From contig CM073201.1 in assembly GCA_037042915.1 (NCBI GenBank), forward strand, positions 3,100,001 through 3,164,000: a DNA stretch of 64,000 nt, in the 5' to 3' direction. The DNA comes from Auricularia sp. M13 (lineage: Eukaryota > Basidiomycota > Agaricomycetes > Auriculariales > Auriculariaceae). The notes under the pieces are model-generated. The model made no database searches and was not told the origin of the DNA. It saw nothing but the letters and a program-made list of their open reading frames with translations. Both the position numbers and the translations under genes were made by a program. This document shows, piece after piece, positions 51,955-63,431 of the stretch (position 1 is the first letter of the stretch; each line of letters opens with the position of its first letter).

Positions 51955-52815
51955 TCAGTCGTCGTTGACGAGCTCGTCGACCCACTTCACCGCGCTCTCG
52001 AATCCTTCCTCGAGAGCACACTCCCACTCTGCAGAGAGCTCCCACACGCCCACGTCGCACTCACAGCCAGGGAGGCAGATACTGAGGGACTCCGACTCGA
52101 GCTTGGCGGGAGACATCGGTATGAAGTCTTCGAAGTTCTCGCTCTCGAATGACGAGGCGGAGGAGTCGCTCGTACACCTGCTCATGCTGGGCGTGATACC
52201 CGAGTTGAGGATGCTGAGCAGGTTCTGCACGCTCTCGGTGTTGAGCGAGTTGCGCTTGTATGCGGCCTGCGCAATGTCGTGCACGGTGACGACGGGAGCG
52301 ATTTGGTTTGGCTGCCAGTTGAGATCCTGTAGGGCGGGAACGCCAGCGCACGCCTAGGAGTAGATATAAGCAAACGAATGAGGGGGTGAGGAGCAGTGAT
52401 AACCCACCCTGAGCTCGGCACCAGCGCGATCGATATCGTCCGAAGTGCTCTTTATATCGGTAGAAGAAGCGGGGAACGAGGCAGAGATGATCGCAGCGGT
52501 GGCCTGTTTGTCTTCCAGCAGGCGCAGCTTGCTAACGAAGGACTCGTAGCCGAACGCGGTGGTGAGGTCGGCGAGCTGGACGGGAGCCGAGGGAGGCATC
52601 ATCTGAGGAGAGTAGCATTCGTCTTCGAGCATGTTCAGCTTCATGAAAAGCATATCGTAGCCGATCGCCGTGGTGAGGTCAACAATTTGAATGCGGGCGG
52701 AGGACGGCATGGTTGGAGGTTGGGCGAGTTGTACGGTGAGTGGCGGAGGGTCTGAGAGTGGCGCTGGCTGCTCGTGGGCTGCTTGGTGAATAACGCAGTC
52801 TGTCCCCGCTGCCAT
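51955..52815 (-). CDS. Hypothetical protein with internal duplication, about 270 aa
   Basis: Two exons; one intron near 52355-52406 (GTGGGT...CTCCTAG) joins AGAELR to ACAGVPALQDLNWQ. Starting at 52815 (MAAGTDCVIHQAAH), the protein contains two tandem copies of a block of about 31 residues: SSARIQIVDLTTAIGYDMLF MKLNMLEDE, then PSAPVQLADLTTAFGYESFV SKLRLLEDK. The second half has VVTVHDIAQAAYKRNSLNTE, a Ser-rich acidic region (CTSDSSASSFESENFEDF) and an acidic end (ALEEGFESAVKWVDELVNDD). It is soluble, without signal or membrane helix. No family recognised. The repeat looks like two helices and may be a dimer or binding unit; that is inference. Confidence 0.7.
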
Positions 52816-53625
52816 TTAAACAAGAGCCGCTTGAAGAACGGGCTGGATGTCGAAAGCATCCGCGCGGCAAAGAACGCGGAATGTCGCGGATAACGCTGTC
52901 CATTTCGAAGCAGGCTGGGGTTGTGAGACCGGCCAGATCAATCGTTCAGAGGCTCAGAGACGTCCCCTAGGAATGCTGGGGCCTTGAATCATGGTGATTT
53001 TCCAATTCAGACGCAAACGAGGCGTGGCTCATACTGCTATCCGGAAGCAACGCCACACTCCTCCGCAGGTGCCGAGGACTGGAAAACAAGGACGCCGTAT
53101 CCTACATTAAAGCAACCTATGAACAATGCTGGCCTGTGAGAAGGATGCGAGTACATATGATTATCAACTTGAATGCCGGAGCGAGCAAGCACTCTCCAAA
53201 TTGCTATCTAAGCCGTTGAGGCTTGAAGTTGACCAACCTGATCGACTGTGACTCGGGTCGCTCTCAGTCTGTTGCGCTCGTGTCGTAAATGTAACTATAT
53301 ACCTGGGCGAAAAAGAGCGGCATGTGTCGTTTCTGGGACAAGAGAGCATGTTTTACATAGCAGATTCGCGTCTCTCGCACCGACTCAGGGGCGAGAAGTG
53401 AGGATGACTCATGTACTTCGTGAGCCTTGCACAACGAGCAGCCTATGGCACGCCACAATGTTTCTCAGCATCTCGAATTGCTGAGTCATGCCCAGGTCAT
53501 GCCGCAGCTCCGCGTGGCCCGGCAACCCGAAAGGTGATGATTCGTGTGTCAATGTATATAATTGGGCTCCTGACTATTCAACTCCGCCACGCAAGTTGCT
53601 CTGCACTCTACCACTCATCTGAGCC
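52816..53625. other. Intergenic, 810 bp
   Basis: Divergent promoters for the duplicated-block gene and the SDR. Short ORFs only; no repeat noticed. Confidence 0.45.
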
Positions 53626-54851
53626 ATGTCGCATACATTCGGAGACAGCACTACCGCGGATGAAGTCGTCGCCGCGTTCGGCGCGCAGGTCCAAGGGCGC
53701 GTCTGTAAGTCTGGTCTGGACTACGCAGTTGCCACATGAATGCATGATCGCTGAGTGCGATTCGCAGTCCTGATCACAGGTCCTACGCCCAAGGGCATTG
53801 GCGAGGCTACGGTGCTTTCCCTTGCTCGCGGACACCCGTCGACCATTATCCTCGTCGGGCGCAACCCCGCGAAATACGAGCCTGTCGCGGATGCAGTGCG
53901 CGCAATCGATTCGAAGATATCCGTCAAGATATACGGCATCGACCTCACCAAGCTGGCCTCCGTGCGCGAGGGCGCGCTCAAGATCATCGCTGAGAACGAG
54001 AAGATCGATGTACTCATCAATAACGCGGGAGCCGTGTACCAGACGCTCGAGAAGAGCGTCGACGGCATCGAGCTCACCTTCGCCGCGTGCCACGTTGGCC
54101 ACTTCCTCCTCACCAACCTGCTCGTGCGCTTGTTGCGCAAGAGCGACGCGCCGCGCGTCGTCACCCTCACGAGCGAGGCGTTCAATCTGTCCTCCGGAGG
54201 TACGCCATCATTGTCCGCGTGGCGTATTAATGACCAATATGACTCCCCTGACTAGATTACGAGAACTACAACTTTGAAAACAAGGAATACAGCTGGAACG
54301 CGGCGTATGCTCTGGCAAAGCTCGTGAGTTGTGCGCGGGAGCGCATTCCGCAGCAGTCGTTGACTCGATCTCGACTGCGCAGGCAAACGTCCACTTCACC
54401 AAGTACCTGGCGGAGCACGGACGTGGCATTCTTGCATTCGTCGTGCATCCCGGAGGTACGTGGCATTTCTCGCATATACCATCAATCTGTGGCTAACACA
54501 TGGGTATTCTACTAGTCATCTGGGGCACGAACTTCCTCGACGGCATCTCGGAAGAGGACGTCGCGAAGCTCAAGGGCTTTGCGAAATCCATCAACTTGCG
54601 AGAGAAGACTCTCCAGCAGGGCGCATCCACGACGCTCGTCGCGGCTCTTGACCCTGCCCTTAAAGATCACAACGGTGCCTTCCTCGCGGATTGCAATGTC
54701 AAGCCTTTGCAATCTCCGGCCTCCCAGCAGGCGGACCTGCCGGAGAAGCTGTGGCGTCTGAGTGAGACACTCGTCAATGAGACCTTCGCGTACGTACCCT
54801 CCGCCACTCATTATTTCCACCTCGGCTCAAGCTGTTTTGTGCAGATTGTGA
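53626..54851 (+). CDS. Short-chain dehydrogenase (retinol-dehydrogenase-like)
   Basis: Rossmann-fold NAD(P) oxidoreductase. The start is MSHTFGDSTTADEVVAAFGA; the joint GRV/FLITGPTPKGIGEATVLS rebuilds the cofactor motif (TGPTPKGIG, slightly longer than TGxxxGIG). Then LVGRNPAKYEPV, IDLTKLASVREGA, VLINNAGAVY, VVTLTSEAFNLSSG (Ser), WNAAYALAKL/ANVHFTKYL (YxxxK), AFVVHPG/VIWGTNF and a C-terminal ALDPALKDHNGAFLADC. The last exon is 7 nt of codons (54845-54851, A-TTG-TGA), ending NETFAL. Six exons. Substrate unknown; light-dependent-POR/retinol-type SDRs in fungi act on many aldehydes and ketones. Confidence 0.88.
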
Positions 54852-55488
54852 GAGATAGATGATAGGACTCGTAAAGGCTCTTTGCATGTATAGTATCGAT
54901 TCCGCGAGTGGGTGAATCGCGAAGCAGCTAAGTTCCCACTGGTTGTGATCGAACAGGATGTTCAAGCATTCACCTGACACCTGCACCGTAACCCTTGATA
55001 CTGAGGCCAGGAATTTCAACATCATAACATGAGCCGGCTCAACCTGAGTTTTACTGTCAGGAGGAACTCGAGAATAAGATCCTATCCTATCCTATCCTAT
55101 CCTAAGAGCGAATGGGAGTAGGCAGATGGGGTTGTGATTTAGCTTGTCCTGCACGAAACGACCGTCACTGCAAGTATGAATGGGAGCCTATTGAATGATG
55201 TCCAATGGACACGCCATAGTACTCCAAATGAGCCACGACCTGCCAGAGTTTCATTGAGCACGTGCGTTGATCGTGGAGATGACCTTCAACGGGTAGTTTC
55301 GCTCGCACCCTGAGGTTGACAGGCGCCCTTTCTCTTATGTCCGATGCAGGTGTAGCTTGACCTCGCCAAATGATAGATGATGCGACAGAAATGTATAAAA
55401 CGCTACACAAAGAGACCAGTAAAAACAACAAGATTAACGAGTCAGAATGTCCATGAAGTATCGCATCTACAATTACAGCAGGCAGCGC
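54852..55488. other. Intergenic between convergent genes
   Basis: About 640 bp between the SDR and PEP carboxykinase stops. It holds the ATCCT microsatellite at 55079; otherwise no feature. Confidence 0.5.
55079..55103. repeat. Microsatellite (ATCCT)5
   Basis: Five exact ATCCT units in non-coding sequence between convergent genes. Confidence 0.9.
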
Positions 55489-57668
55489 TTACGACGCCTG
55501 CGGACCCGCCTCGCGGACTTCGTCGCTGACCTCGTCCTCGTACAGCTTGAACGCCTTGCCGAACATGGCCGCGAGCTTGCGCACCTCGCGCTCAAACGCG
55601 GCCTTGTCCTGCCACGCCGCGCGCGGGTCGAGCAGCTCGTCGGGCACGCCCTCGATCTTCGTCGGGATCTGGAGGTTGAAGGTGCCGGGCTCGAAAGTCG
55701 TGTACTCGGCCTTGGCGAGCGTGCCGTCGTGGATCGCGTCGACGATGCGGCGCGTGACGGGCAGCGGGCAGCGGCGCCCCGCGCCCGAGCCGAACTTGCC
55801 GCGCACCCAGCCCGTGTTGACGAGCCAGCAGTCGACCTGGTGCTTTGCCATGCGCTCCGCCAGCATGCTCGCGTACCGGCTCGGGTGCAGCACGATGAAC
55901 GGCGCCGAGTAGCACGTGCTGAACGTCGGGATCGGTTCCAGCACGCCATCCTCCGTGCCAGGCGTCTTGCTCGTGTAGCCCGCGATGAAGTGGTAGCTTG
56001 CCTGCGCCGGCGAAAGCTTGCTCACCGGCGGGAGCACGCCGAACGCGTCGCACGTGAGCATCACAATGTTGCGCGGCTGCGAGTTGACGACGCAGGGGAT
56101 ACGCGCGTTCGGGATATACTCGATCGGGTACGCGCACCGCGTGTTCTCCGTGATGCTCACATCGTCGTAGTCGGGCACACGGGTGACGGGGTTATAGACG
56201 ACGTTCTCGAGGATGGCCCCGAAGCGGATGGCGTTGAAGATCTCGGGCTCCTTCTCCGCAGAGAGGTTGATGCACTTGGCGTAGCACCCGCCCTCAATGT
56301 TGAACACGCCCGTGTCCGACCAAACGTGCTCGTCGTCACCAATGAGCTGCCGGCGCGGGTCCGCCGAGAGCGTGCTGAAGGCTCGTCAGGCACAGAAGTA
56401 GAACAGCCACGACCCCACAAACGTACGTCTTGCCCGTCCCGGACAGACCGAAGAAGAGCGTGACGTCGCCCTTCTCGATACCAACATTGGCCGAAGAGTG
56501 CAGCGAAAGCTGGCCGAACTTGACCGGCTGCAGATAGTGCTGGAGCAAGCGTCAGAACCCAGGATACTCCACGCTTTGACGCCACACGCACCATGACGGA
56601 GAACACGCCCTTCTTCATCTCGCCAGCGTATTCGGTGCCCAGAATGACCATCTCCATGCGCTTGAAGTTGATCTCCACGCTCGTCGTCGAGCTCATGCCC
56701 TTCGTGAAACGATTCGCGGGGAACTGGCCCGCATTGTAGATGATGAAGTCGGGCTCGCCAAAATTCTTCAGCTCCTCTTCCGTCGGGCGGATGAGCATGT
56801 TGTTCTGGGCAGATGTCAGCGGACATTGCGGCAAGGGTAAGCGAGCGGAACGGACCATGAAGAGCGCGTGGTATGCTCTAGCGCAGATGACGCGGACCTT
56901 AATCCTGTAGCGCGGGTCCCACTGCAAGCACGTGAGCATTAAGCAACCAAGCTTATGACGAAGAGGAAGGGCGAGGGGAGCGTGAAGAGCAAGCAAGGCT
57001 GGCGACGTGAAGCGTCGTCGAGGACGTCACCCACGGATCGTCGACGATCCCGAGTGACAACCGTAATTGCATAGAAAAGTGTAAAAATAAAATAAGTCGA
57101 ACTCAACGTACCCCTGCATATCCGTCAAAGACGTAGACAAGGTCGCGGGTGTTGAGGTAATCGATGGCGCGTTCGCGAGTAATCTCAAACGTGTCTGCAG
57201 CATGTTGAGTTGGAGTGAAACAGCGCGAGCGTCGACATCCGACTCACGCTCGTCCATCTTGATGTTCACGGAGCCCCACCATATGTGGTCCTTGGACGAC
57301 GGCTCGTAGACGATGCGCTTGTCCTTGGGCGAGCGACCAGTCTTTTTTCCGGAGAAGTTGATGAGCGCGCCAGACGAGGAGATGACGGCGCCCTCATAGC
57401 GGACGGCCTCCTCATACAGCTGCGCAACGGGCGCATTGCGGCGCAGGTTGATCTTGTCGAGGTCGAAGCCAGCCTGGGAGAAGTAGTCGAGCTCTCGGCC
57501 GACAACTGCGACGGTCGTCAGCAAACAGTGGACCATCGTGTGACCGGGTGACTCACAGGTGTTGGTCAGGTCGTCGTCGTGCTTGGCGGCATAGTTGGCG
57601 TGCAGGATGTGCGGCGTGATGTGCGGCGTGGACAGGAACGTGTGAGACTGCATGAGCGGGTGGTGCAT
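55489..57668 (-). CDS. PCK1: Phosphoenolpyruvate carboxykinase (ATP)
   Basis: First committed enzyme of gluconeogenesis: oxaloacetate + ATP to PEP + CO2 + ADP, cytosolic. The start is [20 protein letters not shown] (57668). Blocks in order are [100 protein letters not shown], the P-loop [67 protein letters not shown] and [12 protein letters not shown]. All substrate- and Mn-binding residues seen are conserved. Exons are joined by short introns. A long antisense ORF over the last exon is a GC-bias shadow. In fungi the gene is repressed by glucose and induced on two-carbon sources. Confidence 0.97.
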
Positions 57669-58223
57669 GATCAACGGCGGTGGCGGAGGGCGGTGGGCTG
57701 AGAGGGGCAGTACGGGAAGCGGCTGGCGAGCCCGGAGCCAACCCTGCCCTTTATACGCAATCCGGGAGGCCCGCATCCAATCGGACGGGCGCCTCCCCGC
57801 CCTCGCGCTCCAGAGTGGGAACTAGAGCCCCGCCTGCACCCTCATGAAACCTGCGTCACCATAAGAGCGGAATGCCGACTACTCCCGCCCGTACCGGTCC
57901 CGTCCGACGCCCACGTGAGAGCCCTTCCTCCCACTGAACCAACGGCTCACCGTCTACTACGTCGTAACGTCTCGACCGGCCACGACTCTCCAGAGCTTCC
58001 ATGAGATCTAAAATACAGTAAGGAATCGGTCGCGTGTTCTCCCCATATTCCCAGCCCGGCCGACCCAGGCCTCAGCATGTCTCGGACCTCGATCGCCAGG
58101 AGCCGAGGCTCCTCATACGCCGACCCAGGACCTTTCCCACGCGAGCATATGCTTAGAGCTAGTCACTATAGTAACTAGCAACCAGTAACCAGTAACAATA
58201 CACTCCAGAATTATGCTGTTACA
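57669..58223. other. PEP carboxykinase promoter region
   Basis: About 555 bp, upstream of the minus-strand PEP carboxykinase ATG and downstream of the MED14 stop. No gene seen apart from the TATA box. Confidence 0.5.
57748..57755 (-). promoter_or_regulatory. TATA box of the PEP carboxykinase gene
   Basis: TATAAAGG on the minus strand, 80 bp before the ATG at 57668, fitting a strongly regulated gene. Confidence 0.6.
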
Positions 58224-61200
58224 TTACACACCGGCACTCGCAAGCGCCCCGCGCACGCGCCGATGCAGCGCGCGGAGCGTCTCGCGCACCGCCGAGCGCT
58301 CGCACACCAGCCCCGCGTCGAGGAGCGCAATCCGACCCTTGGCGAGTTGCATGGCGTCGAGGGCCATCTCGCGGAAGCCCGCAATGGGCCGCAGCCAGTG
58401 CGCGTCGTCGCCGTCCTGCGGCGCAAGCGGGTGCGCGCCGTCCAGAACCATGGCGCGGCCATCCAGAAGCCGCACGTCTAATGCGTGTCTGCAAGCGCCG
58501 TGAACGCGTAAATAGAAGAAGTGAAACGCGAGACGACTGGGCGTACCGTCCGCGATACAGCACCCTAAACCAGCTGACGCTCTTACATATCGCGTCCACC
58601 ACCACCTGCGCGTTCCCCGCGCCGTCATCCTCGCGGCGCAGCGCCTCGAGTTCCAGCACAACCGGCAGACTTCCGCGCAGCGTCTCGATGAGCGCCCGTA
58701 CGCCGGCGACGCTCATCCGCTTCTCGAGAAGCTCGCGCATGTCGGCGTGTGGGTTCTCGCCACTGACGGACGCCGCGGAGGGCAGCGCGCGGAAACGCAG
58801 TCCATACGTGCGCTCGTCAGGCGCAGGCGCAACTATCGAGAGCAGGTCGTCCGTGCAGCTAATCGTCACCGCGTAGCCCTGGTTTGCGCCGACCCCAATG
58901 TCCGAACAAGCATCGAGCCCCGAGGACCGAGGACCGAGGGCGGGATACACCGGGTGAATGTCAGGAGCAACGCAGACAGGGTGCCAAGACGACAGACGGG
59001 AAACATGTGATTCCAGGCGAAGATAAACGATCAACCGTGTTTGCAGATCGAAAAGGGTGGGGAAAAAACATAATCACGTGGCGCGGGGAATGGGAATATG
59101 GACGGCCGGGGCCCAGCCGCAGTGGGCGCGGTCGAGGGCGTCGTCGGGCGGAGACGGGCGGGGAGGCGTCGAAAGATGGAGACAATACCAGCAAAACGAG
59201 CGTGCGGAACCGGGACGCAATCCACGATACCACCGCATCGGAGCGCCGCGAACAAACCGCAATCCGGGAGAAGAAACAGCAGTCACAGTAATAGTCGCCA
59301 GCGGGCAAGGACAGTGGAACAGACAGCGTGCCGGGGACGAAGGAGTGCGGCCGTATGCGGATACAGAATGAACAAGCATAATAATAGACAGCGCCAGCGA
59401 GCACGTTGGGTGTAGCAGAACATTCATAGGGATATGATAGAGAAATGAAAACATCAGTGACCAGTCGTGCACGAAAAGAACAGCATTGACGCACCGTGGC
59501 ATACGCGAACTCGACGGTCTGCAAGTCGAATGCCAATAATCGCACATCCGTCCACTCCCTTTCCTTGGCCATCGTCGTGACTTGGCGCAGCAAGAATCAA
59601 CAACGATGCATCGTCAGGAGAGCGAAAGCACACACCTTCTCGGGCGATGACGACCATCCTGCTAACCTTCGCCCACTGATCCAAGAACTCCTCGACGCAC
59701 GTATCCACATTCACGCTCACAAAGCTCACGACGGCCTCCTGCGTATCATAAACGATGCTCGCGCTGGGCCGCATCATGCGCGGCGGCGGCGGCTTGACCC
59801 GCGGCGCGCGCTGCGGCGCGCGGCCGGGCGTGGGCAGCGGCGTGGGCGTGTTGGTGGACGGCGCGACGGGCGCCTGGACGTACTTGAGCTTGACGCTCGT
59901 CACGACCTGACACGTGCGCTCGCCCCACCAGTTGAGCGGCGTGATCTGGATGTTGGGCATCGCGGCCTCCGCCGCCGGCACGCCCGCGAGGATGTCCGCC
60001 GCGTGCACGCACAGCACCGGCACCGCGCGCGAGAACTCCGCGTGCTCGAGCGCGGCTGCCACCGCCGTGCTGTCGCCCGCGCGCGCGTAGCCGTACGGGA
60101 TCCCGCGCGAGCGCAGCTGCTTTTCGATCGTCGTGTAGCTTACGCGCGCACTTCAGTCGCGTTTGTCAGTTTGAGCATCGCAAGGACGAAACAGACGTAC
60201 CAGCAATACGCATAAAGTTCCTTCAGCAACTCGGTCTCCAGCAGGAACCTGTTAGCCATGAGGCTACCCGGACGGACGCGCTCGGCGTCGACCCAGCCGA
60301 GGTCGGCAATTTGCAGGCGGGGCGTGTCGCCGTGTTGAAGCGTCTTGGTCGTGATGGTCGCGAACCGAAACGAAACGTCACCGACAACGACCACGAGGTA
60401 ATACGACTGGAAGAGCGCCAGGCGGATGTAGAGCAGGCCGTGGACGTCAGACCCGAATTTCGGCAAGTCTGCCAAATAATTAGCAAGGTCTGCGAGCAAT
60501 CGGAACGTCGTGCGAACCCTCTTTCTCGATATTGCGCGAGCGGAAGTGCTGGAGCCCAAGCGAGCTGGCCTTCTGCTCGGCGTCCTCAAGGATAGTCTGC
60601 CGGGCATCAGCGGAAAGAGACGGAAAGCAAGACAGAGACGCACATTGGCCCGCAGCTGCGCGACGGCCTGGACGAAAAAGAGCGGATTATTGTTGACCAC
60701 CTCACACGCGGTGACCAAGCGCGACACGCGCCCGACCAGGTCCGTCTCCTCGCGCATTCCCAGCCTGCCGGTGCGCAGGTCCAGGCTGGCAACGACGGCC
60801 GACTCGTCGCCGCAGAAGCGGAACACGAGCGCGTCGCCGCCCGCGCGCACCTCGACGACGCCGGGCTGGGCCATCGAGGGGTAGCGCGTGAGCTGCATGT
60901 ACAGCGCGTGCACGATGCTCTGCGCGTGCGCGCGCAGCGCCGTCATCAGCAGCGCCTCGAAGTCCAGCGCCTGCGCGTCCACCGCGAGCGCGATGGCCAC
61001 CGGGGGCGTCTGCGCGCCCCACGTGTTCGGTGCGGGCTCCCATTTGACGGCGAGGCCGAACGACTCGACGCTGTCGGACGCCGTGCGGCCGCGCAGCGCC
61101 ATCTGCGCGAGGAGCGGCTCGCGCGGCGCCCTGGGCTCGATGGAAATGATGAGCTTGCCGCCTTCCAGCGGGATGGTGTTCTGTTTGGGTTGGTATCCCA

Positions 61201-62648
61201 GCCGTTGCGGCACTGGACTCGGTTTCCGTCTGCGCCGCTGTCACTTCTTTAGAACGAGTTGCGCGGAGATGGAACGCACATCCAATAGGACGCCGTCAGC
61301 GTCTTCCTGTCCTGCGAAATGTCGACTTTCAAATAATCCGCCCATCCGAGCGAGCGCAGACGAATAGCCTGGTAACAGAGAATTTCGAGCTGATACGAGA
61401 GGGACATCATTTCTGACAACGGTAAGACAGCGCATGCGTCTGCGCAGATGACGCACGGAGGAAATTGAATAGGCGGACGAGCGGTGCGTCCACGGTCCCA
61501 GGGGGTAGTTCGGGCTGGGGCGGAAGCTGGTCCAGTGGAATATTGGGGTCCACGGGCTTTGGAATGTAGAGGCCAAGCCGGCCGTCGGCCTCGTCGCTGA
61601 TCATCTGTTTCAACGCACCCGGCGGCGCTCGCGGAAATTCTGCGACCGTCAGTCGAATGTCGCGAACCGCTGGACGGAATACGCGCCTTGCGTTGCGGTG
61701 ATGTCGCCTGAAACCGTGAGGTCGAACTCGACGCCGACAAAGAACCAGCCGTCATCCGGGCGCGCACCGCGAAGACAAACCGACGCGTGGAATAGGTTGG
61801 GCACGTGAAACGATGCCCGGCCGTCCTGGACGGTATACGAGGACATTTCGATAGGCACAATTTCGTCCATGCGCAGACGGTAGCGGATGAGGTCTTCGAA
61901 GTCGGTCATGGTGCGCTCGACTTGATCGTTCGTGAATGGTTTGGGCGGAATAAAGTGCTCCTGCGCGAATGAAACCTCCAGCGACAGGTAACGGTGAGGT
62001 CGCTGACCTTGATTGCGAGCGGTAGCCGTTGGTAAGTCCCAGTGGTAAGAACATCGAGCGAAGTTAAAAGGTCGTGGTTTCGTAACCTGGAGCGGTCAAT
62101 AAGGTTCGTCAGCCGTGTCTTAGGCATACCTTGCGACCTTTAAGGACTCCTTGGACGCGTCGATGCTGCGGACGACGTCGTCGAACTGACGATTCTGGCC
62201 CATTAAGAACGCGGTAATGTTCTGTAATGTGTCAGTTGAAACGTAGACTCGAGCAGAATTTATACATACCATCGCTTTTTGCACGTCCTGCGCGTCGCGT
62301 GCCCATTTGACGACGGCGAGCAGCTTGACGACTTGACGCTTGGTATTTACGACCCAGTCCGCCAGAGTCCGTTTGCGGGCCAAATCGGACATAGTGGGCA
62401 GTCTTTGAGCAAGTTCAGAACATGCCCCAGATATTCAGACTGATTATTACGAACGTTTCGGACAGATTAACGAGGTCGGCGAATATGTCTTGGGTTACAC
62501 GCGTGATGATCTCGCGCAGTGGCACCTGGCCATCCTCAACCATAGGCAGCTCGCGCTCCAGCGCGTCGTGGACCGGTCCGCCGTAAATGCCGTTTGCAAC
62601 GACGTCCATGGGCGTGGAGTCGGCGACCGCGGGTCCCGCATTGACCAT
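58224..62648 (-). CDS. MED14: Mediator complex subunit 14
   Basis: Backbone subunit (Rgr1) linking head, middle and tail of Mediator; nuclear. The ATG at 62648 gives MVNAGPAVADSTPMDVVANG. Blocks are ALERELPMVEDGQVPLREII, TQDIFADLVNLSET/LPTMSD, KRQVVKLLAVVKWARDAQDV, AFLMGQNRQFDDVVRSIDAS, DVLTTGTYQRLPLAIK/EHFIPPKP, LRMDEIVPIEMSSYTVQDGR, FHVPNLFHASVCL, LRSLGWADYLKVDI, and a middle with GGKLIISIEPR and HGDTPRLQIADLGWV. The C-terminus LDAGLVCERSAVRETLRALH ends GALASAG V at 58224. Many small introns are spread over 4.4 kb. The N-terminal KWxRxxQ block is the clearest family mark; the low-complexity linker (PPPPRM, TPTPLPTPGRAP) is typical. Confidence 0.85.
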
Positions 62649-62713
62649 GGTGCCGGTCAGCGTCAAGTTACGGACTTACGGTCGGAGTTTGCGCCGCGCG
62701 CAAGTTGGACTCT

Positions 62714-63162
62714 CACTGGGCGCGGCAACAACGATTGCACGAGGATTGCATGAGGATCTCACTGTGTCATTTGAACACTACGCACCAGGATTGCATGAGA
62801 ACTTCACACAGATATCCTCGCGTGATCCTCAAGCCAATAAGTAGTTTGAAACATATTCCAGGATGTCATGAGGAATACATATTGGGATCCTTGTGCAAAT
62901 AGCATAATCATGTACAAGGATGGTTCAGGATCTCATGAGGATTCCAAAGCGCTCAAGAGATCCTTGTGCATAATTATAAGATTGACATAAGGATCCCAAA
63001 CTGTATTCCTCGTGATATCCTGGAATACGTCGCAAACTATTGACTTCAGGATCACATGAGGATATCCGTGAGAAGTTCTCATGCAATCCAGGTGGGTAGT
63101 GTCTGAATGACACAGTGAGATCCTCATGCAATCCTCATGCAATTCTTGTTGCCGGCCCAGTG
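62714..63162. mobile_element. CACTG-ended fold-back element, in the MED14 upstream region
   Basis: Nearly the whole 449 bp is one inverted repeat with arms of about 220 bp. The left end CACTGGGCGCGGCAACAA and right end (inverted) CACTGGGCCGGCAACAA agree, as do ATTGCATGAGGATCTCACTG blocks inside. The 3 bp TCT at 62711-62713 repeats at 63163-63165. CACTR ends with 3 bp duplication suit the CACTA/EnSpm superfamily. No coding capacity. It starts 66 bp upstream of the MED14 ATG. Confidence 0.85.
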
Positions 63163-63431
63163 TCTTGCACCCCGACCTCTGCCCTGCCACACCGCACTGT
63201 ACTAAGTCCTCACGGTCTTTACCAGATTATAATCATCCTGATCACCTGTGAGTTTGCGTTGGATTCAAGCCGCAATTTTTGTACTACTTAGTCTATAGCC
63301 ACACCAGGTGGCACCACTACTTTTTCACGGTACCGAGCCCGCTGAGGGGGACGTCGTCATTCTGGCTGCGTGATCTTACTACATACAGATTCGGTCACGG
63401 ACGGAAGACTTAACAGATACAGTGGATTCAA

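Noticed and set aside
55447-56463. 338-codon plus-strand ORF, Arg/Asp-rich
   Set aside because: It is the antisense of the PEP carboxykinase last exon; GC-rich codon bias opens the opposite frame.
59496-60215. 239-codon plus-strand ORF rich in Arg and His
   Set aside because: Shadow of MED14 on the other strand.
62714-63162. CRISPR-like spaced repeats (GGATTGCATGAGGAT, GGATCCTTGTGCA)
   Set aside because: The repeats are mirror copies within one inverted-repeat element, in eukaryotic DNA, without regular spacing.
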